Shown here: positions 32,446 to 39,919 of the stretch, piece by piece | Layout of the letters: the number at the start of each line of letters is the position of its first letter | How positions within the stretch are numbered: position 1 is the first letter of the stretch | Source of the DNA: Euryarchaeota archaeon UBA86 | GTDB taxonomy: Archaea; Thermoplasmatota; Poseidoniia; Poseidoniales; Thalassarchaeaceae | Direction: 5' to 3' | Assembly: GCA_002503055.1 (NCBI GenBank) | Contig: DAQX01000019.1 | Coordinates: 1-50,773 of the forward strand | DNA length: 50,773 bases | Notes under the pieces: model-generated | Told to the model about the DNA's origin: nothing | What the model saw: the letters and a program-made list of their open reading frames with translations, nothing else | Database searches by the model: none | Position numbers and translations under genes: made by a program

Positions 32446-34839
32446 TCAGTCGAGCGAGACTGATTCAATGGAACCGCAATGAGGGCATTCTGTCCTAGCG
32501 GCATCTACTCCAGGAGGCATCGTAACCTCGAACATCTCACTACATGATGAACAGTTCTGGCGAACTGTCCTATCCGAGTTTTCTGGCTCCTCTGGGGTTG
32601 TTTCTTCCTCGCTTGGCTCCCAATTGGATACTTCTTCTGCGGCGGTCTCCTCGTGAGAATACTCGACCTCTTCTCTCTCAACAGCCTCGTCATCCTCGAA
32701 TGCAGATAGAAGATCGCTGCTGATACTTGGAGTGTCGGAATCCGTATTTGGCTGCGATGATGTTTGTAACAACTCTGCTATGTCTGGATCGATCTCGGCA
32801 CCATCATCATCGCCCATAGCAGAGGTAATTCCCTGAGTTGAGCCAGACATGCCGCTGGAGTAGTCTCCGAAGACTTGGGTCTGCGGTTGTTGCTGTGGCT
32901 CTGGCTGAGATACTCCGCCGTAGCCACTCCCCCACATCGCCTTCTGTTCATCTACAGAAGGAGGGGCATCAGTAGGTGCCTCTTCTTCGGATTCCTGTTC
33001 CGCTAGTATCGACGCCATTCTGCGGTTGGACAATATTCTCCAAGCAACTAGAGTGATTACAATCAGAGCTAGCAGTCCGCCACCTACCATAACTAGTAAA
33101 CTGGTCAAGTCTGAATCGTCAGATTCTGAACCGCTGAGTACATTGACCAGTATCTCGAACTCCGAGACTAGGCCTGCCTCGTTCTCGATGCGGCAGACTA
33201 CGGTTGTCGGCCCGGATGTATCGTAGCTCCACAAAACCGAATCTCCGAACTTGTCGGCATCATTTCCTGAGTCGCCATCTGAGTCAGAGTCGACCGAGTC
33301 ATCTAGGTCCCAAGTAATCATCAGTTCAGGAGACTCTGAGTCGGAAGCATTCGCCTCAAATCGGAAGGTCTGTCCAATCTGTAGAGTAATCTCGATTGGA
33401 TTATCTCCAATTGCAGGAGGAGTTGAGTCGTACAGGCTGATTGTGGCAGTGTCCTCAGACACTCTGCCTGAATTGTCAGTCGCTCGCATTGTGACCGTAT
33501 GAGGTCCGGCAGAGTAGGTTGCATCGAAAGAGTGTGTGAACACCGTTGCTCCATTATCGTCCCCAGAGTGGTTCTCAATCAGAACGCCATCAATCAGCCA
33601 CTCTATTTTATCGACGCCCCAGTTGTCAGTAACCTGACCACTGAGAATCACATCCTCCCCATATGTTCGCTCTAGAATCGAAGAGACACCGATGCTGACC
33701 TCGGGGTCAGAGATGTCCGCTACCTCAATTTCTTGGTATATGCTTGCGCTTCGAGAATCTGTTGAGACAACGGTGAGTCTGATGGTCACGGTAGTTGGAT
33801 TAGCCCAGCTGACATTGACTACAGATCCGGTGTGGTCATCCTCGCCGTCACCGTCAGTATCCCAGCGGAATCCAGAATCAGGAATCTGATTGGAATTGTT
33901 CGGTGTCTGCCGGGCATCGAGCATCACAATAGAGGCGACATCAACTATGTCTAGTGAGACATCGGACTCGATTACTGGCTCTAGGATCGGTGTGAGTGAG
34001 AGCATCACGGTTACTGCAATCGATTCGGTTCCCGCTCCTCCTCCAGCAGGTCCGGCTCGATTGTCTACTATCAAGTACAGATCATCTCCTTCGTAAGTCT
34101 CAGTTGCAAGCCAAACCATGTCCCTTTCTTGGGTAATGAGCAGCATGTCAGTTCCCTGAACGCGTGATGCTGCAGTTCCCCCTTGCTCGTAGGCCTCGAC
34201 TTGTGATGCCGTCATCAGGAAGACATCGGGGGCGCCTTCCATTGTGTTGGCCTCCATTCTGACCTGTGTCCCTGTATCAACCACAAAGGGACCGTGTAGA
34301 ATTGAGTGCTCTCCAGGGCTGAGTCTGACGATAGTGTCGGCTAGAGTGAAAGGTCCAGGCGTTACAGGGGATGAGTCCAGAGTAACAGAGGCGGCTGAAC
34401 CGCCCTGCGCGCCATCACCCAAATCTTGAGGGTGGGCCAAGTTGTCGATTACTAGATACCAGCGAGTTGGATCTCTGTCGTTAGGTACGGTCCAATGCCA
34501 AGAACCAGTGCCGTTGAAATTCTCGAAAACTGAATTCCTCTCCCAGATTGCATCGCTCCTGTAGGACTGCTCGTTCTGATACACTGAAATTGAGTTAACC
34601 GAGAATAGCAGTATATCGATGCTTGAATCTGTAGTCAAATCGAAGGAGTGGATTTCTCCTGGTTGCAGTTCTCCCAAATCGACTCTGACACAGGATTGAT
34701 CACCGACATTCCAGTTGGCTGGCATCATCGATAAGTCGGCATTGATGCAGGAAATCACTCCTTTGGGAGTGGCCTGTACGAGAGGGGCGCTACTGGCTAG
34801 TAGTAGGGCGATTAGGAAGGCAGTGGAGGCTCGGCGCAC
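32446..34839 (-). CDS. Surface protein with PPC-like and PKD/Ig domains, membrane helix and cytoplasmic zinc ribbon
   Basis: The roughly 797-residue protein begins with a signal peptide ending near APLVQATPKG. Next come two pre-peptidase C-terminal-like beta domains (VDLGELQPGEIHSFDL and related repeats), a PKD-like domain (DTDGDGEDDHTGSVVNVSW), an Ig-like module (DNWGVDKIEWLIDGVLI) and a second PKD-like domain (TWDLDDSVDSDSDGDSG). One helix (LLVMVGGGLLALIVITLVAW) is followed by LSNRRMASILAEQESEEE, a long acidic and glutamine-rich cytoplasmic segment, and a final zinc ribbon with CSSC and CPHC pairs. I prefer the GTG at 34839 for a normal signal peptide; a TTG at 34878 is possible. No enzyme motif is seen; binding or sensing at the envelope is inferred. 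Confidence 0.75.
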   Translation of the reverse strand: MRRASTAFLIALLLASSAPLVQATPKGVISCINADLSMMPANWNVGDQSCVRVDLGELQPGEIHSFDLTTDSSIDILLFSVNSISVYQNEQSYRSDAIWERNSVFENFNGTGSWHWTVPNDRDPTRWYLVIDNLAHPQDLGDGAQGGSAASVTLDSSPVTPGPFTLADTIVRLSPGEHSILHGPFVVDTGTQVRMEANTMEGAPDVFLMTASQVEAYEQGGTAASRVQGTDMLLITQERDMVWLATETYEGDDLYLIVDNRAGPAGGGAGTESIAVTVMLSLTPILEPVIESDVSLDIVDVASIVMLDARQTPNNSNQIPDSGFRWDTDGDGEDDHTGSVVNVSWANPTTVTIRLTVVSTDSRSASIYQEIEVADISDPEVSIGVSSILERTYGEDVILSGQVTDNWGVDKIEWLIDGVLIENHSGDDNGATVFTHSFDATYSAGPHTVTMRATDNSGRVSEDTATISLYDSTPPAIGDNPIEITLQIGQTFRFEANASDSESPELMITWDLDDSVDSDSDGDSGNDADKFGDSVLWSYDTSGPTTVVCRIENEAGLVSEFEILVNVLSGSESDDSDLTSLLVMVGGGLLALIVITLVAWRILSNRRMASILAEQESEEEAPTDAPPSVDEQKAMWGSGYGGVSQPEPQQQPQTQVFGDYSSGMSGSTQGITSAMGDDDGAEIDPDIAELLQTSSQPNTDSDTPSISSDLLSAFEDDEAVEREEVEYSHEETAAEEVSNWEPSEEETTPEEPENSDRTVRQNCSSCSEMFEVTMPPGVDAARTECPHCGSIESVSLD

Positions 34840-34911
34840 GCAGAACGGTTTGCCTTCTACTTTTGAATCGTATCGCAATCGCGTTCATCACATGCTCAAG
34901 CATTTCTTGCG

Positions 34912-35169
34912 CTATGAGGCCTTCCTTGGAACAGGTGTTGGGGGGAACCACCTGAGAATCATCACATCTCCAATTGAACGAATCCAATTCCACGGAATTG
35001 CAATGTGAATCCTGCCCTCTACTAAGTCGGCAGGTGGATCTGAAACAAACACATGGGTGCAGCGCCAGCCTTCAGTCTCGATGACGGTGTCGTGAACAGT
35101 TCCCAGTAGTCTGCCGTCCGGCAGGATGACCGGTAGGCCACGAATATCGGAAACCTGGCAATCCGCCAT
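34912..35169 (-). CDS. PRC-barrel domain protein
   Basis: The 85 residues are almost entirely one PRC-barrel: MADCQVSDIRGLPVILPDG matches the family start, then GRLLGTVHDTVIETEG and HIAIPWNWIRSIGDVMIL with the usual IP-W turn. Small archaeal PRC-barrel proteins include RNA-metabolism proteins and the CdpB cell-division proteins of haloarchaea that work with SepF and FtsZ. This gene lies 1 kb from a divergently transcribed ftsZ, separated by L15e and tRNA-Tyr. It follows rpl15e on the same strand by 48 bases. The domain is clear; the role (division or ribosome/RNA binding) is open. Confidence 0.82.
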   Translation of the reverse strand: MADCQVSDIRGLPVILPDGRLLGTVHDTVIETEGWRCTHVFVSDPPADLVEGRIHIAIPWNWIRSIGDVMILRWFPPTPVPRKAS

Positions 35170-35217
35170 GGCCCGCGCCGATGTTGAACAGGCATCAACC
35201 TGACGGAAGTGAGGTGC

Positions 35218-35805
35218 TTACTTGCCGCGGTTTTTGTTGGCCTTTAGGCTGGGCCGGAGTTTCTCTGCTCCCTTGCCCTTGTTCATCAGACCACGCCCTC
35301 TCTTACCAGCGCTGGTCTTGCCACGGAAGGCCCTACCACTGTGGCTGTTACCACTTGAGACCCATCCGAAGTTCTTGTCTGACTTGATGACAGGGTGAGC
35401 CGGATCTAGAAGGATGACTTCGTAGAACTTGTTCTTACCGTCCTCTCCAACCCAATATGAATTCAGGACCTCGAGGTTAGGGTAGCGCCTGCTGACTCTT
35501 TCCTCAGCCATTCTCTGGATTGATTTGCCCATTGTGATCTTCTTGATACCTGCCTTGGAAGGCTTGCGCTTCATGTGGACCTTGCTCCTTCGCAGGCCAC
35601 CACGGCGTACTCTTGTCCTTACAACGACAACTCCCTGCTTGGCCTTGTAGCCTACTCTGCGCGCGGCGTCTATGCGCGTAGGGCGGTCGATTCTCTGGTA
35701 AACCGGTTCTCTTCTCCAACTTGCCATTCTATCACGGCGGTAACGAGAAGGTAGTGATGCCTTCGGAGTCTTCCAAAGTGAACGGACATGCTGTTGTACA
35801 CCCAT
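35218..35805 (-). CDS. rpl15e: Large-subunit ribosomal protein L15e
   Basis: A 195-residue, highly basic protein matching archaeal and eukaryotic L15e, which has no bacterial equivalent. Characteristic stretches are RPTRIDAARRVGYKAKQGVV near the N-terminus, NSYWVGEDGKNKFYEVILLD in the middle and a C-terminal region rich in Arg, Gly and Lys (RAFRGKTSAGKRGRGLM). The length is normal for the family. The ATG at 35805 follows GAGGTAG. It is transcribed toward the PRC-barrel gene and lies downstream of tRNA-Tyr. Confidence 0.97.
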   Translation of the reverse strand: MGVQQHVRSLWKTPKASLPSRYRRDRMASWRREPVYQRIDRPTRIDAARRVGYKAKQGVVVVRTRVRRGGLRRSKVHMKRKPSKAGIKKITMGKSIQRMAEERVSRRYPNLEVLNSYWVGEDGKNKFYEVILLDPAHPVIKSDKNFGWVSSGNSHSGRAFRGKTSAGKRGRGLMNKGKGAEKLRPSLKANKNRGK

Positions 35806-35889
35806 ACTATCTACCTCGCAGCGCGCCGCCGACCAAACTCTCCTTTATGAGGCTGCCCACATCACTGAAAGACTGTTTGAGTGAGTTAT

Positions 35890-35993
35890 TGGTCCGCGCT
35901 CCCGGACTTGAACCGGGGACCCCCTGATGGCTGCCCACAACCAAGTGTTTCCAGTCTACAGTCAGGTGCTCTAGCCAGCTGAGCTAAGCGCGG
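35890..35993 (-). tRNA. tRNA-Tyr (GTA) with an anticodon-loop intron and encoded CCA
   Basis: The acceptor stem CCGCGCT pairs with AGCGCGG, giving the C1-G72 pair that marks archaeal tRNA-Tyr; discriminator A at 35893 and an encoded CCA (35892-35890) follow. The D arm is GCTC/GAGC, the anticodon stem CCTGA/TCAGG, and the T arm CCCGG-TTCAAGT-CCGGG. The anticodon GTA is at 35959-35957. A 27-base interruption after the base 3' of the anticodon (position 37/38) is the canonical archaeal intron position and would be removed by the splicing endonuclease. The mature length without CCA is 74. Confidence 0.96.
35929..35955 (-). other. Intron in tRNA-Tyr
   Basis: Placing the intron at the canonical 37/38 position leaves a seven-base anticodon loop and an intact five-pair stem. 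The interval is 27 bases. Shifting by one base (35928-35954) gives the same mature sequence, because the flanking base is A in both cases. I did not confirm the bulge-helix-bulge fold in detail. Confidence 0.8.
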
Positions 35994-36065
35994 TTATGCC
36001 TGTCGAGTGCTCTCCTGCTTATCTCGCTTTCCGGAGACCCCTCAATAATCGCCTTCATGGGTTGG

Positions 36066-36071
36066 TATAAT
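36066..36071 (+). promoter_or_regulatory. Possible TATA box upstream of ftsZ
   Basis: TATAAT lies about 80 bases before the ftsZ start in the 153-base spacer between tRNA-Tyr and ftsZ. Initiation about 25 bases downstream would give a leader of roughly 50 bases. A small inverted repeat, ACTTC-GT-GAAGT (36102-36113), falls in that leader. Apart from these I see nothing else in the spacer. Assigned by position and sequence only. Confidence 0.3.
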
Positions 36072-36146
36072 CCCTCAACGGTTAAGAAGGCCAAGAACTG
36101 CACTTCGTGAAGTAGGCAGCAATGCCAGGGATGCATTCGGGGTAGG

Positions 36147-37265
36147 ATGATGACAGGGGCGCCAGCGACCACAATCGATCAAATTCCGGATGGTAGGATA
36201 CCTACCTCGTTGACTGACAAGGAGCTTGAGTCGTACGGGCCTCCAGACCCCAGAATCTTAGTCTGCGGATGCGGAGGCTCTGGCAACAACACAATGAACA
36301 GAATCACACACATTGGTGTAGAGGGCGCCACAACTGTCGCCATCAACACCGATAAGCAACACCTCGACCACACTAGGGCGATGCAAAAGTTGCTGGTTGG
36401 CAGGCACATCACCCGGGGTCTCGGGGCAGGGGGAGACCCGGTGATGGGCCGACGCTGTGCAGAAGCAGGTAGAGATGTCATCTCTAGAATTGTCAGCGGG
36501 GCTGACCTAGTGTTCGTCACCGCAGGCCTAGGCGGAGGTACTGGAACAGGTATCGCACCAATTGTTGCCGAGGAAGCCAAGCGCTCGGGCGCCCTAGTGG
36601 TTGCAGTAGTAACGACTCCATTCACAGTCGAGCGCAGACAGCGCATGCAAAGAGCTCTCGAAGGACTTGATTTGCTTCGCAAGGCAGCCGATGCAGTCCT
36701 AGTGCTGGACAACAACAGACTACTCCACTTCGTTCCCAACCTACCTCTAGATGAGGCGTTCAGCATCATGGACCAACTCATTGCTGAGATAGTCAAGGGA
36801 GTGGTTGAGACAATCACGCTACCTAGCCTGATTAACCTAGACTTCGCAGATGTTCGTTCCATCATGAAGGGCGGAGGAGTGACGATGATGCTCTATGGCG
36901 AGAGTGACCAGGGTCCCGAAGAAGTGGTACACGAATGTTTGAACCACCCCTTACTGGATATCGAGATCGACGGTGCCTCGGGTGCGTTGATTCATGTGAC
37001 CGGTGGCCCGTACATGACATTGGAGCAAGCGAATCAGGTCTGCGAACTGATGACTTCGAGACTGTCACCGGATGCAAATGTCATCTTCGGAGCAAGGCAA
37101 GACCCTGCTTTCGGAGACACAATCAAGGTGATGTCGGTGATTACTGGAGTGGCAAACAGTAGGCTCGATGTCGAGATGATGAGTGCAGATATGCTTGGAG
37201 AGGCACTCAACATAGCCCGAAAGGGGCGCAGTACCGCGGAAGGCGGATTCCACAGATTCGACTGA
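36147..37265 (+). CDS. ftsZ: Cell-division GTPase FtsZ
   Basis: FtsZ polymerises into the division ring. The 372-residue protein has the nucleotide-binding start CGCGGSGNNTMNRI (residues 40-53), the tubulin signature GGGTGTG (129-135) and the catalytic T7 loop NLDFADV (230-236, with D232 and D235). N-terminal residues 1-30 are an extension. The chain ends soon after the C-terminal domain (RSTAEGGFHRFD), with no long linker or obvious C-terminal docking peptide, so partner binding may differ from bacterial FtsZ. Two adjacent ATG codons (36147, 36150) follow GGGGTAGG. It is divergent from tRNA-Tyr and L15e and followed by a small secreted protein. Confidence 0.96.
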   Translation: MMTGAPATTIDQIPDGRIPTSLTDKELESYGPPDPRILVCGCGGSGNNTMNRITHIGVEGATTVAINTDKQHLDHTRAMQKLLVGRHITRGLGAGGDPVMGRRCAEAGRDVISRIVSGADLVFVTAGLGGGTGTGIAPIVAEEAKRSGALVVAVVTTPFTVERRQRMQRALEGLDLLRKAADAVLVLDNNRLLHFVPNLPLDEAFSIMDQLIAEIVKGVVETITLPSLINLDFADVRSIMKGGGVTMMLYGESDQGPEEVVHECLNHPLLDIEIDGASGALIHVTGGPYMTLEQANQVCELMTSRLSPDANVIFGARQDPAFGDTIKVMSVITGVANSRLDVEMMSADMLGEALNIARKGRSTAEGGFHRFD

Positions 37266-37317
37266 TGGCCTTCCAGAACGGGGGAAGCCTCAAACCGGAC
37301 CCGTTGAAGCCGGCATC

Positions 37318-38139
37318 ATGCAGGCAGGGCGCGTAGTGAAGGCATCAGGTCTCGTTCTCCTGATGGTTCTGTCAACTGTTGCCGCCCCCGCGAGCGCACA
37401 AGAAGTAGTTCAGGATCCCAAGCAGCCTTCGCCAGACAATCCGCACATGCACATTTACGGAAACGATGATTTGAGTCAGTGCTTTTCTCACTTCGATGGT
37501 AATGATACTACTGGTTCTTCTAGTGAAGGCTATGGAGAGGAAGTTTGGACCTCTCAGAACTCCCAAATTGAGATGGACTACACATGTAAGATGGAAGAAT
37601 CATTCAAGCAAGACATGTATCTAGATGGAAATGGCACAATTGAGATATTACTAATTTTCCAGATTGATGCTGACGAGGGTGGATGTCAAGGCAATGCCAA
37701 GTGCGAGAATCTGAATCTCACTCTCTCCAAAGGCACGTTTGAGTTGGCCAGAGAAGAATTTCCTAATGTCCCTCTAAATGGTAATGAATATACTCTGAAC
37801 TGGCAGATTCCAATTGACAATAACATGACTAGATTCAATAGAACTGAGGAGCCACAACTACGTGTAGAGTTCTCATACCCAGGATACAATGATGCACTCA
37901 CTGGTTGTTTGTTTTTCTATTGCGGAGGAGAATTCAGGATGTACTATCACGACCCTGGAAATGATACTGCAGAAGTTGAGTTCCCAGTAGTCAATCAGAC
38001 CATCCCCGGAGAGGGCGGTGGCGAGGGTGGAATCAGTGGAGCCGTATCTGATGCTCTACCTGGATTTGGACTAGTTGCAGGAATTGGTGCTCTTGCTATA
38101 GCAGCAGTTGGTGCTAGCAGATTCTCTCGTGAAGAGTGA
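37318..38139 (+). CDS. Secreted protein with C-terminal membrane anchor, function unknown
   Basis: The 273-residue protein starts with a signal peptide (hydrophobic core LVLLMVLSTVAAPASAQ, cleavage near residue 28) and ends with a glycine-rich linker (GEGGGEGGISGAV), one hydrophobic helix and a short basic/acidic end (SRFSREE). Six cysteines in the exterior part (including GGCQGNAKC and TGCLFFYC) suggest up to three disulfides. It lies 52 bases after ftsZ on the same strand, so co-transcription is possible, but no ribosome binding site is obvious. Its stop abuts the hisS stop on the other strand with no spacer. No family recognised. Confidence 0.65.
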   Translation: MQAGRVVKASGLVLLMVLSTVAAPASAQEVVQDPKQPSPDNPHMHIYGNDDLSQCFSHFDGNDTTGSSSEGYGEEVWTSQNSQIEMDYTCKMEESFKQDMYLDGNGTIEILLIFQIDADEGGCQGNAKCENLNLTLSKGTFELAREEFPNVPLNGNEYTLNWQIPIDNNMTRFNRTEEPQLRVEFSYPGYNDALTGCLFFYCGGEFRMYYHDPGNDTAEVEFPVVNQTIPGEGGGEGGISGAVSDALPGFGLVAGIGALAIAAVGASRFSREE

Positions 38140-39396
38140 TTACAAGTCGCCTATAGCGACATCGGACTCTTCTCCACTTTCGAGTTCCTTGATTCTAACA
38201 TTTCCAGCAGCCCACTCATCGGGCATCACCATCACTAGCCTTTGAGCGCCAGTTCTCTCGGCATGTCGGAAAGCCCACTTCATGCGCTTATCCTCGAGTA
38301 CTAAGTCGACTAATCTTCCACTTGCCCTAAGTTTGGTCGCCACAGACATCGCGGCTGAGCGTAAATCCTCGTCGATTGCAATCACGATGTCTTGGTTGCC
38401 CGAGGGAAGATCAGGGACTAACCCCTTCTCGTTGAGTAGTTCCATGATTACCATATCGCCGAAACCAAATCCAGTGGCTGGCATATCGTTTCCGCCGAGA
38501 CTAGATAGTAGTCTGTCGTACCTTCCTCCTCCGCAGATTGCTCGTAGTTTACCGGCACGATCGTGTGCTTCGAACACCGGCCCGGTGTAGTATGCAAGTC
38601 CTCTGACGACTGATGCATCGAAAGCAATCCAGTCTGCTATGCCGTAAGCATCGACTAAATCGAATAGCGTTGCCAATTCTGCCACAGCCTCACTGTCTTC
38701 ACCGAGAGCAGAGGCTAGAGAGTCCAAATCCGATAGACCCAATGTAGACTGGATTACTGCGATTGCATCTGAGTTGAGTCCTTGCTCGGAGAGTTGTTGC
38801 TCGACAGTCTCTGCTGGCAACTTGTCCATCTTGTCGACGATAATACAGGTGGCTGCGAAAGCGTCACCTGAGATTCCAAGAGATCCTAGCACCTCTTCGA
38901 GCACCTTGCGGCTGCTGATTCGGATTACAAGATCATCAGCATTCAGGCCTACTCCTTCGAAGAATGAGACTAGCACCGATAGTAATTCAGCATCCGCTTG
39001 GATTGCATCACTGCCCCAGATGTCAACATTCCATTGATAGTGTTCGCGTCCGCGTCCGCGTTGTGTTCTCTCATAGCGCCAGCACTGTGGGATTGAGAAC
39101 CACTTGATTGGAGTAGGTAGTGCTCCTGCTCTAGCCATGACCATACGAGCGAGGGATGGAGTCATCTCGGGGCGAAGTGCTACACTGCGGCCACCCTTAT
39201 CCTCGAAGTTGTAGAGTTGCTGAGTAATCTCCTCGCCCTGCTTGCGAGTATACAATTCCTCGTGCTCGAGTACTGGTGAGTCGTACTCCTCGAAGCCGTG
39301 GCTGCGTGCGGCTGATTGGAAGTTGTCGAACAGCCAATTGCGTATCCGCATGTCTTCGGGATAGAAGTCCCTAGTGCCTCGAACGCCTTGGGTCAC
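38140..39396 (-). CDS. hisS: Histidyl-tRNA synthetase
   Basis: This class II synthetase charges tRNA-His. The 418-residue protein begins with GVRGTRDFYPEDM, has motif 2 (YERTQRGRGREHYQWNVD), the histidine-specific segments FEEYDSPVLEHEELYTRKQGE and GLAYYTGPVFEAHD, motif 3 (ATGFGFGDMVIMEL) and a C-terminal anticodon-binding domain (KRMKWAFRHAERTGAQRLVM). The length is normal. The start is GTG at 39396. It is the last gene of a same-strand series M14-NSS-GtrA-hisS with 24-25 base spacers for the last two, and converges with the secreted protein gene. Confidence 0.96.
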   Translation of the reverse strand: MTQGVRGTRDFYPEDMRIRNWLFDNFQSAARSHGFEEYDSPVLEHEELYTRKQGEEITQQLYNFEDKGGRSVALRPEMTPSLARMVMARAGALPTPIKWFSIPQCWRYERTQRGRGREHYQWNVDIWGSDAIQADAELLSVLVSFFEGVGLNADDLVIRISSRKVLEEVLGSLGISGDAFAATCIIVDKMDKLPAETVEQQLSEQGLNSDAIAVIQSTLGLSDLDSLASALGEDSEAVAELATLFDLVDAYGIADWIAFDASVVRGLAYYTGPVFEAHDRAGKLRAICGGGRYDRLLSSLGGNDMPATGFGFGDMVIMELLNEKGLVPDLPSGNQDIVIAIDEDLRSAAMSVATKLRASGRLVDLVLEDKRMKWAFRHAERTGAQRLVMVMPDEWAAGNVRIKELESGEESDVAIGDL

Positions 39397-39420
39397 GGCC
39401 GCGCCACGAACAAGCCCACT

Positions 39421-39894
39421 TCAAGCCCTACGCCGTTCCTTGTACTGCTCAAGCCGTTCTTTGCGGGTGATGCGGCCGTCGGACAGTGGGAATGCGAACA
39501 TGCGCAGAGCGATGAAGGCAAGGAATCCGAATGCGGCAGTGTTTGCCGCCCATGAATACAGATGATTGTAGCCTAGAGTGTCGCTGAAGTAGGCAATTGA
39601 AGCTGTTGAGAGTGCCCATAGAACAGCGTAAATGATCATCATCACATACAGACTCTTGCCGTAGCTAGACTTTGACTCGAAGGTCAGCCAGCGATGCAGG
39701 AAATGCGCCTGCCAGGAGCTGATGAAGTAGGCGATAGCCCACGCGCTAGATGCTCTCCATCGCTCGATTACGACCATGTCGTAGAGCCAGTCATAGATTA
39801 GGAAGAAAACTGCGACATTGATGCATCCTACTGCACAGTAGGTCGCATATTCACGGATTAGTTTGCCCCATGGGTAATCTTCACTCACCAGCAT
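39421..39894 (-). CDS. GtrA-like small multispan membrane protein
   Basis: A 157-residue protein with four membrane helices and the GtrA pattern: YCAVGCINVAVFFLIYDWLY in helix 1, AYFISSWQAHFLHRWLTFES in the helix 2 region with the family's F-x-x-x-R-x-W-T-F feature, and a basic cytoplasmic end (RKERLEQYKERRRA). GtrA proteins act in polysaccharide or lipid-linked sugar export. I use the ATG at 39894, with AGGTG five bases upstream; an in-frame start at 39969 would overlap the transporter gene. Its presence between a transporter and hisS does not indicate a substrate. Confidence 0.8.
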   Translation of the reverse strand: MLVSEDYPWGKLIREYATYCAVGCINVAVFFLIYDWLYDMVVIERWRASSAWAIAYFISSWQAHFLHRWLTFESKSSYGKSLYVMMIIYAVLWALSTASIAYFSDTLGYNHLYSWAANTAAFGFLAFIALRMFAFPLSDGRITRKERLEQYKERRRA

Positions 39895-39919
39895 GCAACA
39901 CCTTCCATTCCGCCAGCAC

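Noticed and set aside
36179..36865. A 228-codon open frame antisense to ftsZ
   Set aside because: It mirrors the conserved FtsZ coding region, has no family resemblance and arises from codon bias on the opposite strand.
37267..37289. Hairpin after ftsZ as a terminator
   Set aside because: Only five consecutive pairs plus a bulge are present and no T-run follows, so the support is too weak.
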